A stretch of DNA of 64,000 nucleotides from Paenibacillus selenitireducens (GCF_002021565.1 NZ_MSZX01000010.1:186027-250026), one strand, 5' to 3'; shown: positions 36,381 through 46,261, counted from the stretch's first letter. Notes: generated from the sequence alone by a model not told the origin. A program made the numbers and translations.

Positions 36381-36428
36381 AAAAACAAGCCAGAGCGCTG
36401 CCCAACATGCGCTCCGACTTGTTTTTTT
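36381..36428. terminator. bidirectional intrinsic terminator
   Basis: ACAAGCCAGAGCGC pairs with GCGCTCCGACTTGT (12 of 14) and is flanked by A-run and T-run, so it can work in both directions. It lies between the tetR operator and a yyaL fragment. The same ACAAGCC(G/A)GAGCGC arm is used at 46271-46311. Confidence 0.75.
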
Positions 36429-36537
36429 ATATTACTTTGAACGAGTACACGTCCTCACTCCACGCGTACCAGTTGACTGGATTGTAAGCGTGCTGAAGCA
36501 AATACAGCGATTTCTCGGCGATTAATCTATTGGGTAT
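36427..36537 (-). pseudogene. truncated 5' fragment of yyaL (DUF255 thioredoxin-domain protein)
   Basis: The minus strand reads [29 protein letters not shown], then a short foreign tail and a stop. This matches the near-universal N-terminus of DUF255/YyaL proteins ([26 protein letters not shown]). The family is normally over 600 residues, so only about 5% remains, and there is no start codon. The rest of the 350-bp gap up to 36654 shows only the terminator and tetR operator. Confidence 0.8.
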
Positions 36538-36654
36538 ATGATTCGTTTTTTACAACCCAAAAAGGCTTTTTATTCTGGTAAAAAACATCAAAAAGTGAGT
36601 GGTTCGTGTAGTTTATAATCTTGTTGTTATTATTAATCATTAGGAGATGAAAAT

Positions 36655-37152
36655 ATGGTAGAAGTAAGAATTGAAAAAAAAACTGCTTTCAAGATTGTCG
36701 GTCGGAAAACCTGGGTAGGACAAGATAATGAGTCTTTTGGACAATTTTGGGAAGAATGCAAAAATGAAGGTTTGCTTGATGTGTTTGAGAGTATTCGTAA
36801 AAACAGTCCGGATACCGTTACGAAAAGTAATGCAATTGGAGTTTCATGCGTAGAAAATGATCCAAGCAAAAGGGACTTCTATTTTTATGTCGCGACTGAG
36901 TGTGACTGTTGTCCGGAGGGATTTGATTTGGAGGAATATACCGTGCCCGCTTCAGAGTGGGCGATATTTCAAAACTACGGAGAAATCCCCAACGCCTTAA
37001 TTGAGGCTGAGTTGTATGCATTTAAAGAATGGCTGCCGAATTCACCATACATTCATGCTAATGTACCGGAAATTGAGGCTTATCCTCCCAGTAAAAAATC
37101 AGAGAAAGGCTTTTCGTGTGAATTTTGGCTTCCTATTAAAGAAAAAAAGTAG
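36655..37152 (+). CDS. GyrI-like effector-binding domain protein
   Basis: A 165-residue single-domain protein of the SbmC/GyrI-like (AraC effector-binding) family: VEVRIEKKTAFKIVGRKTWVG at the start and FYFYVATECDCCPEGF in the middle, then EFWLPIKEK at the end. Such proteins bind small hydrophobic ligands or, in a few cases, protect gyrase. AGGAGATGAAAAT precedes the ATG. It precedes by 38 bp an AraC regulator whose C-terminal half is the same domain family, so both may respond to one ligand. Confidence 0.82.
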   Translation: MVEVRIEKKTAFKIVGRKTWVGQDNESFGQFWEECKNEGLLDVFESIRKNSPDTVTKSNAIGVSCVENDPSKRDFYFYVATECDCCPEGFDLEEYTVPASEWAIFQNYGEIPNALIEAELYAFKEWLPNSPYIHANVPEIEAYPPSKKSEKGFSCEFWLPIKEKK

Positions 37153-37190
37153 TATGAATATAGGTAAGGCACAACCCTAAGGATGATTTC

Positions 37191-38042
37191 ATGAATTATT
37201 ACGATAAAATACAAAAATCAATCGATTACATTGAACAGCATTTGAAGGATAATCTAAGTGCCTGTTCCATTGCAGAGCAGGCTTTTTTTTCTGTTACGCA
37301 TTTCTATCGAATCTTTCAAGCCATGGTGGGAGATCCGGTGAAAGAATATATTCGTAAAAGAAGGTTGAGCCAAACAGCTATTGAACTGCTCACATCCGAT
37401 ATACGAATCATTGAGCTTGCCATAGATTATGGTTTTGAATCGCAAGAAGTATTCACCCGCGCTTTTTCCAAACAATTCGGCATTACGCCCGTGAGATATC
37501 GAAGACAACAAGAGAAAATCGTACTATATGAAAAGGTGAATGTGGAAAAAAAAGCTCAAATGAAATTGAACTTAGCATCTTTTTTTGTGCCTCGCATTAT
37601 TCTTAATAAAACATTTCATGTCGTTGGACTAAAGCAAATCGTTAAGCCTGGGTCTGATTCGATAGGGACCTTGTGGGCTGCATTTCATGAAAGAAGGTCA
37701 GAAATCGAGTGTTCCTCATCAACAGATGCATGGTTAGGGCTATGCGAATATATGCCCGATATTACCGATGAAAGTGATTTTACTTACACGGCTTGCGTCG
37801 AAGTATATGATTTCAACAATATCCCTAACGGTATGACCATCAAAACAATACAGTGCTCAAAGTATGCCGTCTTTACTCATAGAGGTTCTTTGAATGATTT
37901 AAAAAACACATATAACTATATTTATGGAGTATGGCTGCCTGAATCGGGACATGAATTAGCTGAGCTTGATACGATGGAATATTACGATAACAGGGCAAGC
38001 GGCTCAGATTCTGAATTCGATATATATATTCCAGTTAAGTAA
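37191..38042 (+). CDS. AraC family regulator with C-terminal GyrI-like effector domain
   Basis: A 283-residue regulator in the Rob/BmrR-like arrangement. The N-terminal pair of helix-turn-helix motifs spans 8-108 (ACSIAEQAFFSVTHFYRIFQ and IIELAIDYGFESQEVFTRAFSK). Residues 130-283 form a GyrI-like ligand domain (ILNKTFHVVGLKQIV at its start, MEYYDNRASGSDSEFDIYIPV at its end). The likely inducer is an amphipathic drug-like compound, by analogy. It follows the stand-alone GyrI-like gene on the same strand. Confidence 0.88.
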   Translation: MNYYDKIQKSIDYIEQHLKDNLSACSIAEQAFFSVTHFYRIFQAMVGDPVKEYIRKRRLSQTAIELLTSDIRIIELAIDYGFESQEVFTRAFSKQFGITPVRYRRQQEKIVLYEKVNVEKKAQMKLNLASFFVPRIILNKTFHVVGLKQIVKPGSDSIGTLWAAFHERRSEIECSSSTDAWLGLCEYMPDITDESDFTYTACVEVYDFNNIPNGMTIKTIQCSKYAVFTHRGSLNDLKNTYNYIYGVWLPESGHELAELDTMEYYDNRASGSDSEFDIYIPVK

Positions 38043-38048
38043 TGATTC

Positions 38049-38251
38049 ACGTGAACATCCCATCAATGACAGGTACGTGTGGGTCAATAAATAACTATAC
38101 CCAATAGATAGGAAGACGGGCTTGTTGTTCCGCTTGGCGATTTCGAAGCCTCGTCCGACCACGGGAACCAGTTCACCGGATTATGGGCATGTTGCAGTAA
38201 AAACAGCGACTTTTCTTTGGCTAATCTATTGGGTACTTTTTGAGTTGTCAT
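38049..38251 (-). pseudogene. 5' fragment of yyaL (DUF255 thioredoxin-domain protein), frameshifted
   Basis: From the ATG at 38251, behind GAGGTGATACCCT, the frame reads [20 protein letters not shown] then [15 protein letters not shown]. Loss of one base next to the TTCGAA shifts the remaining text. Restoring it gives [17 protein letters not shown], exactly the DUF255 continuation. After that the sequence decays to a CHW-like remnant containing CATTGATG, close to the core found at 17.6 and 30.4 kb. About 65 of more than 600 codons remain. No other content is seen in the 330-bp gap up to 38373. Confidence 0.88.
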
Positions 38252-38373
38252 AGGGTATCACCTCGTCGTTTCATGTTGGATTTGGGTTAAGTATTGTTTA
38301 GGGTTAGTTTACCCAATTTGGTGGGAGAGATCGCAAAGGGAACCAGCTTATATTCCCCGTAAAGTTTTACGAA

Positions 38374-39183
38374 TTATTTTCCACTTATCATATCCACAAA
38401 AAGATAATGATTTATTTCAAGACGATTTTCAAAAATAAGGTTTCTAATTTCTTTTTTTCTTTCAATTAACTTGTAGTTTATGCTTTCAGACTCATCTTTT
38501 TTAATGTGTTCAACCAATATAAATTCAAATTCTACATACTCATTAACTTTTTTCTCCAATCTCTTTTCCTTGCTCACCTCGAAATATTTGCATTTCCGAT
38601 CTATTGCCTGCTCAATGTCATTATCCAATACCTTACATTTAAATAATTTTTGATTTGGTAGAAGGTATAGAAAATAATACGGTAAATTAAATTTTGTTAT
38701 ACCTTCAAAGTAATATCCTTTACTACTAACAAAACTTGTAAGAAGTTTTTCGAATTTATTTTGAGAAATATGGAAGCCTAAAATCTTAGAAATACATTCA
38801 CGTAATTCTTCTGGATAAGTTTTGATAAGTCTTACAATCTCGTTATTCTTCTTTTGCCCAGGAATATCTGTATATAACTTACCAGCTTTGTCATTATGGA
38901 ATGGACAATCTTTATATTCATATTCGTCAAAATCAGCTAATTGCGGTACATTTTCAGTAAAATGTCTCCCATGTAGTGCTCGTATTCTTTTCCTATCCGT
39001 TTGATCTTTAACATATAAACCAATAAAATTTATTGGATTACCACAGGCAGGACATATTGCTAAGTATCTCATCCTTTTTCTAATTTCTTGACAGTAAGGA
39101 TGTTTCTTATCAGTTAATTTTTCGAAATTATCTCTTGTAATTTTATATATTCTATTATCATTAAGTATCTTAAATGAATCCAT
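38374..39183 (-). CDS. hypothetical protein with Cys/His metal-binding cluster
   Basis: 269 residues, cytosolic, family not recognised. Residues 43-97 contain CPACGNPINFIGL, then ALHGRHF and DCPFHN, a C-x2-C...H...C-x2-H pattern suggesting a zinc site, loosely like the N-terminal zinc region of CoiA-like nucleases. The rest is lysine- and glutamate-rich and helical. Base composition is strongly A+T-rich, like the adjacent STAND gene and unlike the housekeeping genes. It is on the same strand as the STAND gene but 368 bp away, so it probably has its own promoter. A role with that gene is a guess from position. Confidence 0.65.
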   Translation of the reverse strand: MDSFKILNDNRIYKITRDNFEKLTDKKHPYCQEIRKRMRYLAICPACGNPINFIGLYVKDQTDRKRIRALHGRHFTENVPQLADFDEYEYKDCPFHNDKAGKLYTDIPGQKKNNEIVRLIKTYPEELRECISKILGFHISQNKFEKLLTSFVSSKGYYFEGITKFNLPYYFLYLLPNQKLFKCKVLDNDIEQAIDRKCKYFEVSKEKRLEKKVNEYVEFEFILVEHIKKDESESINYKLIERKKEIRNLIFENRLEINHYLFVDMISGK

Positions 39184-39551
39184 CTCTTTCCTCCATCTTG
39201 TAAGATTCTAAATGTGCAATTAATAAATTTATTTTAAATAACACTCTTGATATTTTATAGATATCCTTTTATAGATATCCTGTTACAAAATGATGAGCCT
39301 TCAAAAATCAAAATAAATATATTTTGATTAATATAGCTATTTACTTGATGATAACAAAAGTCTCTAGCTTGTAAATCATTTTACTGGATTACGTTCGTAC
39401 TATAGCAAATATGACACTTTTCGAGTTGCCATGGGCATCACCTCTAGACATAGGGATTCTCGATAAAATGTTACTGGAGGTTTAATCTAAAAGAGTAAAG
39501 ACAGACTTAAAGAAAGGAAAAGGTAACCAAAAAACAACACACAAGTATGTT
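39184..39551. other. A+T-rich intergenic region between the STAND gene and the unknown gene
   Basis: This 368-bp stretch is mostly A+T-rich. It contains a 12-bp tandem duplication (ATAGATATCCTT/G near 39258-39281) and the yyaL start relic at 39414-39445. No gene or clear terminator was found. Confidence 0.5.
39414..39445 (-). pseudogene. relic of a yyaL translation start
   Basis: The minus strand reads GAGGTGATGCCC then ATG GCA ACT CGA AAA GTG (MATRKV). It parallels GAGGTGATACCCT then MTTQKV at 38251, with 24 of about 30 bases shared. Homology stops there. Confidence 0.5.
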
Positions 39552-42500
39552 TCATGAAATTTTCTCTCTCAACATGTAGCCAACAACAGAGCCTTGTTCG
39601 ACTAAAAAATTTAATATCACTAAAACTTCCTGTTTTTGTTTTTTTCCTCTTCTTATGTCCTCCCGTTGTACATAAATATATTTTTTAATGATGGACTCTA
39701 AATAATACACAGTATTTGTATCTAATTTCGAGTTCCATAATACTTCACTTCTATTTAACATTTCTGAAATCCAGATTACTCCTGAGAGTAAGTAGCTGCC
39801 ACCAATACTGTTTAATAGCTTGGACAGTGAGTATAAAGTAGAAGGACAATGGCCTATTTTTTTGGAAATTTCTTTAAAAAATCTTTTTTTCTCTTCACCA
39901 AAGGTTCGCCACTCCGTTGCTGTTTCTTTCCATTGGACCTTTGCGAATAGGTAGCTTTTTATTATGTCGCTTACATACCAGTGCTGCTCTCCCTCTTTAG
40001 CGAGTGTGGTTACTTTCTCAAAGAAGGCTTCCCATACTTTCCAAAACTTATCGTTAGTATTAAGGGTATCCTCAGCAATAATAAATTGATCAAATAATTC
40101 TGAGAAAACCTTTGAACTATTAAAATTTTCAATAAACGGCTTTAAATACAATGGTATGTGCGTTTCAGCAGAGCTTAAAACCAAGTTTGAGAATTTGACT
40201 AAAAAATCATGTTTAACAGAGTAATCAATTCTATCTTCTCTTCTATCTGATGCAAATTCAGTTGCAAATTTAGATATTATATCTTGTGCAATTTGTATGT
40301 GCTCAGGATTTTCAGTTCCCAAAGGGATCAATTGAAAGGCTATTATCAAGTAACTTAAATCTAATTCGCAAACCGCTTCCAGATCATTTAGTGTAATTTC
40401 GTTCGATATAATTTTTTGTATATCATTTTCATAATCGCGAGCCAAAGTCTCGATTACTTCATTTTCACTCAAACCATAACTACTTTGTCGATGTCTTTCC
40501 TTCCAGAGTTTTTCACGAACCAATTTATATTTGGGAATTAAAAACAGATACCCAATGAAAATAGCATGAGCATCTTCAAAACTCAAATCCCACAAATCCT
40601 TTAGGATTGCATTAACGGAGAAGTCTGAAAAGTCAGCATTCATACCAATGCTATTTGAGTCAAAAAGTATCATCAGCAAAATAAACTTGATAACGTCCTT
40701 TTCATTGGGGAATTTTTGCATTAAGATAGGCAATACTGAAATCGTAGATTCCACCCCATCTGATATCTGGTACTGGTAATTCGCTCTAAACGATGAAGTG
40801 GCTGCTTCCAGTATAATCTCTTTACAAAAATCTTTATCTTCATCAGTAAGCATATTGCGAAAATCCCTAATTAATACAGCAGAAACCTCTGAAGGAATTG
40901 AATGATTCATTAAAAAGAAACCTTCATATTCATTATGTTTGTTAAGTATTTCCGTTTCAGAGAGTCGTTCAAACTCCCCAATAATCTCCCGTACTTCCTT
41001 AAGTGCACGTTTAGGGTCTTCCTCATAACTGATGTACTGCTTGTACTGTTCTTCATTTTTCATTCTATAGTTTGCCCAAAGCTTTAACGAAGTGTATTTC
41101 ATCTTTTCAGAACTTTGTCTTAATGAGGATTCACTATACTCACGCACCTCTGGCTCCAACTCAGGATTAAAACTTATTAGAATATTACCATCCTCTTCTT
41201 CCAACGTAGGGTTCATTTTTCTACTATCCATTCTTGCCAAATAAAGCTTCCACGTTTTTGTATACTCATCTTCATCTGATACTTCTGACAATTCCTTGTA
41301 GTATGTGTCCAGAACATCCCAAATAGCTTTTTGTCTTCGTTCTGCTTCCTCTTCACTAATTCCTTTAGTCCTAAAAAATTGATATTCAAGCGCAATATGT
41401 TCGAGGCTCTTTGATCTATGTTTATCATTACAGGTTTCGATACGTTCGTCCTGATAAAGCTTAGAACTATAGTTTAATCCATATCCAATGGAATAATTAA
41501 ATTTTGAAGATTGATCAAGTACCATTCTACTAGTGTCATAAAAGAATAAATCTTTAGTTTTAAATAAATTGATTGCAACATTAAATGTTTTTTCTGGGTA
41601 TGCCAGAACAACACTCACAACAATTGCAGTTATCGAAGTTGACTTGGAGTTTATTAATAAATACAAAAGCCAGCCTTCTAATGCTCTAGCATCAATATCT
41701 TTTGCAGCCTCAAGAAGCACCTTTTCCAAAGCCATATGCATTGATTCCAGGACATCAGGAGCAACTTGAGTCCCTCTATAGACATTCCACAACCTATTAC
41801 AAATATATTGTTTGTAACTTTTATCTTCAACATAAAGCTGTGTTGTTTCAACTTCATTTTGTCCCAGCTCAGATGTTGCAAAGCATTCTGCTGTTTTATT
41901 AGTAAAATCTAAAATAAAGTTAATTGTCTGTGCGAATTTAGTTTTCAATAGCCAATAAATTGGAGTTTGATATGCGCTTGCAGGAAAGTATCTACCTAGC
42001 CGTTCTTCTATGCAAAAATCTTCTTCAACACCTAATCTCGAATGAAATCTATCAATTCTTTCATTTGAACGAAACCAAAATAAGTCTCCCAGTTTTAACA
42101 CATATTCTGGTAACGCTTTGACAATCTCCATATTCACAAATATTTTAGTCAGTAACATTTCAATCAAATCATAGTAAGGTGACCTATGATCTTTTGATTT
42201 GTTGGTTAATACCTCATCAAAAATAGTTGTTAGTTCCGCTTTAATTTCCCCCGCACTATACAAAATTGTCTCTAGTATTTTATCCTTAATGTCTTCGTCA
42301 CGGGAAAAGTAAACATTTTCTTGTAATACCCACTGATAATATTTAAGGGCGATTAAACCCGATAGTCTTGTAGTTTCGCCTTTTTTGAAGTTTGAATTCC
42401 AATCATGAACAATGGGTAAAATAAAATTCACATTCTTTAACCCGATTTCATCTAAGTTATTATATACAAATTGTATGAGGCTGTTCCATCCACTCCCTTT

Positions 42501-44279
42501 GGGTCTCGTAAAGATATATTTGATCGACAAGAGATCGATATTCTTAGCTTCTGACTGCCGAAAAACATCGTCCACTTCTTTACAAGAAATTCTTAATAAA
42601 AAAGAGGCCCTTCGTAATAATTCTCTATTTTTATCCAAGAAAATTCTTTTGAAAGAACTGAAAAAATATTGGGAGTAATCGCAAAGCAACACGGCAATCA
42701 TTACTTCGTCTTTCCAAAATCCGATTACTTGCTCATCATCAATTACTTCTTCAATGAATTCTTTGACTGACTCGACTTCAAGATAAAGTTTTTCTGAAAT
42801 CCAATTTCTAAAACTTCTACGAATCGAAAATGATTCTCCAATTTTTTCAAAGAAGCCAATGTTGCTTTCTTTTTTAACAAACTCAGATTCTATTATTTTT
42901 TCTAAAGCCCATTCTTCATAAATATCATGTGCAATAAAATAGCCAGCAATTTCATACCCAAGTACACCCTCTTGTACAAGGGCTTCCATATTGATATCAT
43001 TTGAATCAAATGATAAAAAGAATAGATTTTCATTTGCTCTTTTAAACGCTATCTGCAAGAAACTTTGCTCCCTAGATGGCCTTGCTTTTTTAATTATTTT
43101 ATTCCACAACAATTCTTTAAATTTTAAATATCCCACATTACTACCTTCAGTATAAAATTTCAGATATTCACTTAAATAAAAGGGGGTTGTAATTAATTCA
43201 AATAACTTATAATCGTTAGGAAGATCGAATTTATAAGTACTTGCCAAGTATCCTAGTTCATCCTGACTTAATTTACTAACATAAATTCTTGAGGGACTAA
43301 GTTGAAAGTGATCAATAAAATGAATATCAAGATCAACTAAGTATCTGCTTCTTGCAGTAAAAACAACCTTCCATCCAGTTCGCAGTATTTCTGAGAGAAA
43401 CTCTTTAAAAGGAATATGATTATTTAAATCCATTAACTTTTCAGCAGAATCTATTACGAACACCTTTTTACTATCATTGTTATGAACATCAATAAAATCT
43501 TTAAAATTGGCATCACCAAATAAAAGATCAACATTGGCTACCTCAAATTCATTAGCCTTCATTATATAAAAAGGAATATTATTACCAAAATTATTGTATA
43601 AATTTTTAATAACCGCTGTTTTCCCAACCCCTCCTTCTCCACTTAAAACTATTATAGAATCCCGCTCCAAATTAGTATTCAAGTCCTGAAGAAGCTTGCT
43701 TCTATCCAACTCTATACTGTACTCATTGAAAACAATTGAGGTTTGAATTTCCAATAATAAAGATTCAGTGTGCCTTCTCATATCCTTTATGGAATCCATA
43801 ATGTTCTTTTTTAAGCTGAAGAAGTAATGCGAGATTAATTTATTTTCTAATACCACAAAAGGTGATTCAAAATAACTAGCGGTTCTCCATTCTATTTGAA
43901 TCTTGAGTTTTTCAGCTTCTTTCTCAACTGCAAGCTTAACCTCAGAATCACTTTGAAGTTTACCTTGTCCCCATTCTTGATTAGTAAAAATGATGATTTT
44001 TGTTAAGTCAGGATATCTATCTTTGCTTTTTTCCAACATCTCTAATAGATCAATTTTGTGCGCTGATAATGTAGTCTCATAGAATTTTGCCTGCCATCCA
44101 ATCACATCGTTATCATGAGTTATAGGATTGGTTTCAATACCAGATTGATTCTTGTAGCGAAAAATACCTAATGGCAACTTAAACTCAACACAAAAAAGTA
44201 GATAGCACATCCATTCAAAGTTACTCTGTGGGTTCTCACTAAACTTCGCTTTGAATATATTCCAATCTGGTTTAATCAT
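39552..44279 (-). CDS. STAND-type P-loop NTPase with N-terminal PDDEXK/Mrr-like nuclease domain (probable anti-phage, Avs-like)
   Basis: About 1575 residues. Residues 15-125 form a predicted restriction-endonuclease fold: NFEWMCYLLFCVEF, then GIET (E49), ND (D58) and QAK (Q63, K65), the D..(E/Q)xK pattern of Mrr-like nucleases. The NTPase follows, with Walker A GEGGVGKT (214-221) and Walker B KVFVIDSAEKL (near 272-282), then FTARSRYLVDLD as a sensor-like segment. About 1100 helical residues follow without a recognised domain, as expected of a repeat-built sensor. Nuclease-STAND-sensor is the plan of Avs proteins, which recognise phage proteins and then cut DNA; assignment to a specific Avs class is not possible here. 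ATG at 44279 or GTG at 44285 follow GGGGG. Very A+T-rich. Confidence 0.8.
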   Translation of the reverse strand: MIKPDWNIFKAKFSENPQSNFEWMCYLLFCVEFKLPLGIFRYKNQSGIETNPITHDNDVIGWQAKFYETTLSAHKIDLLEMLEKSKDRYPDLTKIIIFTNQEWGQGKLQSDSEVKLAVEKEAEKLKIQIEWRTASYFESPFVVLENKLISHYFFSLKKNIMDSIKDMRRHTESLLLEIQTSIVFNEYSIELDRSKLLQDLNTNLERDSIIVLSGEGGVGKTAVIKNLYNNFGNNIPFYIMKANEFEVANVDLLFGDANFKDFIDVHNNDSKKVFVIDSAEKLMDLNNHIPFKEFLSEILRTGWKVVFTARSRYLVDLDIHFIDHFQLSPSRIYVSKLSQDELGYLASTYKFDLPNDYKLFELITTPFYLSEYLKFYTEGSNVGYLKFKELLWNKIIKKARPSREQSFLQIAFKRANENLFFLSFDSNDINMEALVQEGVLGYEIAGYFIAHDIYEEWALEKIIESEFVKKESNIGFFEKIGESFSIRRSFRNWISEKLYLEVESVKEFIEEVIDDEQVIGFWKDEVMIAVLLCDYSQYFFSSFKRIFLDKNRELLRRASFLLRISCKEVDDVFRQSEAKNIDLLSIKYIFTRPKGSGWNSLIQFVYNNLDEIGLKNVNFILPIVHDWNSNFKKGETTRLSGLIALKYYQWVLQENVYFSRDEDIKDKILETILYSAGEIKAELTTIFDEVLTNKSKDHRSPYYDLIEMLLTKIFVNMEIVKALPEYVLKLGDLFWFRSNERIDRFHSRLGVEEDFCIEERLGRYFPASAYQTPIYWLLKTKFAQTINFILDFTNKTAECFATSELGQNEVETTQLYVEDKSYKQYICNRLWNVYRGTQVAPDVLESMHMALEKVLLEAAKDIDARALEGWLLYLLINSKSTSITAIVVSVVLAYPEKTFNVAINLFKTKDLFFYDTSRMVLDQSSKFNYSIGYGLNYSSKLYQDERIETCNDKHRSKSLEHIALEYQFFRTKGISEEEAERRQKAIWDVLDTYYKELSEVSDEDEYTKTWKLYLARMDSRKMNPTLEEEDGNILISFNPELEPEVREYSESSLRQSSEKMKYTSLKLWANYRMKNEEQYKQYISYEEDPKRALKEVREIIGEFERLSETEILNKHNEYEGFFLMNHSIPSEVSAVLIRDFRNMLTDEDKDFCKEIILEAATSSFRANYQYQISDGVESTISVLPILMQKFPNEKDVIKFILLMILFDSNSIGMNADFSDFSVNAILKDLWDLSFEDAHAIFIGYLFLIPKYKLVREKLWKERHRQSSYGLSENEVIETLARDYENDIQKIISNEITLNDLEAVCELDLSYLIIAFQLIPLGTENPEHIQIAQDIISKFATEFASDRREDRIDYSVKHDFLVKFSNLVLSSAETHIPLYLKPFIENFNSSKVFSELFDQFIIAEDTLNTNDKFWKVWEAFFEKVTTLAKEGEQHWYVSDIIKSYLFAKVQWKETATEWRTFGEEKKRFFKEISKKIGHCPSTLYSLSKLLNSIGGSYLLSGVIWISEMLNRSEVLWNSKLDTNTVYYLESIIKKYIYVQREDIRRGKKQKQEVLVILNFLVEQGSVVGYMLREKIS

Positions 44280-44504
44280 AATCACATTTTCCCCCAATTG
44301 AAATTTATAGAGTATATAAAGAAAACACAATTCAAAAAATTACCATGAATTTATTCTACCATTTAGGCTACCAATTTTGAAGAACGTTTGTTTGCCTTTA
44401 AATTAGGTTCTTAAGTTGTAGATTTTATTACAAATGACCAAGCCTCTGGACTGTTTCCAGAGGCTCGCTTTCCTATCTATTAAATAAACCCAATTAAAGG
44501 GATT

Positions 44505-45973
44505 TCATCTATAACAAACCGTCAACTCCACCAGATTCCCTTCCCGATTATACACAATCCTCTCCGCCAGCTTCTTCAACGCCCTATTCTTCACTTCACT
44601 CGTCACTGCGGCGCTCCACAACTCCCTAAACTGCTTCTCTCATAAATCTGATCCACAGTCGGATAATTCCCTTCATCTACTACAGCATTCCGTAAATCCC
44701 TCAACTCTTCTTCCAAGTTCAGAATCTGCCTTGAACGTACTGCCTTCCTCTCCAAAATACTTGTTTCATGATCATATCCTCTTCATACGATTCATGCAGC
44801 TTGTCCAACGCCCGCTTCTGCTTCTTCAATTCCTGTTCTTTGACTTCAATGATTGTCTCTGTATCATTGTAGCGGCTGCCATGCAATTCAATTTCCCGTA
44901 TAATGTTCGGGTCTACATGGATAATCCGATCATAAAGAGCATTGAAAAAATCAGCATCCATTACCTTGCCGCGCTGCTCACATTTGCCGCCATCTTTATA
45001 CTGGTGATAGCACAATGCACTCCAATACTGCCCTTGCTTCTTGTTCTCTCCTACTCGGAATCTCATCCGTGAACCGCACTTTTCACAATACAACAAGCCT
45101 GACAACGGAAAAATGCTCCTCCTGGAATTCGGGTTCAGCATGCGATTCTTAAGCAGCTGCTCCATAATCGCTTCATGTTCTTCCGGCGTTTTCAGCTTTT
45201 CATGCGCTCCCATTACCTTAATTCGCTCTTCTTCAGGTACAAGTTCCACTATAGCCCATATGAATTTCACTTGCCAACAACCGTTGCACCGTAATGTTCG
45301 ACCAGCCCTTGTTCTTTCCATCCGGCTTAATGTTGTATGGCGTGGGTATCTTATTATCCGTCAACCAAATGGCGATATGCCCAAGGTTTGTTCCATTAAG
45401 ATATTTCTCTACAATCGCTCGGTAAATCGGACGCTTCGTTTCATCCACCAGTACCGACCTTATGTTCTAATCATAATAGTATGGAAACGGTGGCTTTCCG
45501 TTTGTCCACATGCCTTTCTTCGCCCCATCTTCTTTGCCCTGCTTCATTCTTCGCTTAATCGTTTTGTATTCTATTCAGGCAAAAATGGACATGAAATCAA
45601 AGGATACATCGTCATTGTCTATTTCCAGATCGTATGTCTTGTTTGGCGTGATAATGACTGTTTCTGAGTTTAAGAATGTATCTTTAATGAGTGCCTAATC
45701 CTTGTTTTCTCCCCGACCCAAACGGTCAATATCCATGACCACTACGTCATCATAGAGCTGGTCTTCGACATGCCGAAGTAACTTCTGCATTTCTTTCCGG
45801 GACTCGATCTTTTCCCCAGAGGCCACTTCTTCATATAACCTATAGGTCCAATTTCGATTCTCGACTAAGGCCAGAAGGGTATCCCTATGCTTCGAGAGAA
45901 CATCTTCAAATTCACCATCGTCCCGTGATTTTCTTAAATAAACGGTTACGTGCTTAATTGTTTTGCTTTCCAT
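44505..45973 (-). pseudogene. large serine recombinase, inactivated
   Basis: Pieces of one roughly 490-residue protein can be read in order on the minus strand. The resolvase catalytic domain (VYLRKSRDDGEFED.., DDVVVMDIDRLGRGENKD) comes first, then SETVIITPNKTYDL.., the recombinase domain (ETKRPIYRAIVEKYLNGT..GWSNITVQRLL), a zinc ribbon (YCEKCGSRMRFRVG) and a coiled-coil C-terminus ending LAERIVYNREGNLVELTVCYR. At least two in-frame stops (near 45573 and 45468) and three frameshifts (near 45695, 45240 and 44640) break it. Such recombinases mobilise phages, ICEs and SCC-like elements. This one probably brought in part of the A+T-rich region. Confidence 0.88.
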
Positions 45974-46087
45974 AAGTTCTTCTACTCCAAACGTGTTAAT
46001 ATTTTGCCGCCTTCCAAATAGAATGTTGAGCATTTTTGATCACACATCATCGAATATGACAACTGTAGAATTTTGGAGGCGTGATTT

Positions 46088-46261
46088 ATGAAGAAATGTG
46101 AATATGTAATCAAAGAAGTTAATCAGCCTTCCGGCAAAGCGCTTCGACAGTTTCATGAGCATTGGGTCGAGATATTGAGCCGAACTGTCCAAGCCGAGGC
46201 CGGGATAGATAGACCTCTTCCCAAAGTGCATCATTCTACGCAGGACAGGCAGAAAACTTAA
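46088..46261 (+). CDS. small protein of unknown function next to the recombinase
   Basis: 57 residues (opening MKKCEYVIKEVNQPSGKALR), charged and soluble. The ATG at 46088 is preceded by GGAGG with eight bases spacing, and a strong terminator follows, which supports it as a real gene. It lies divergently 115 bp from the recombinase start. Proteins of this size often accompany large serine recombinases in Bacilli. I do not recognise a domain. Confidence 0.6.
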   Translation: MKKCEYVIKEVNQPSGKALRQFHEHWVEILSRTVQAEAGIDRPLPKVHHSTQDRQKT

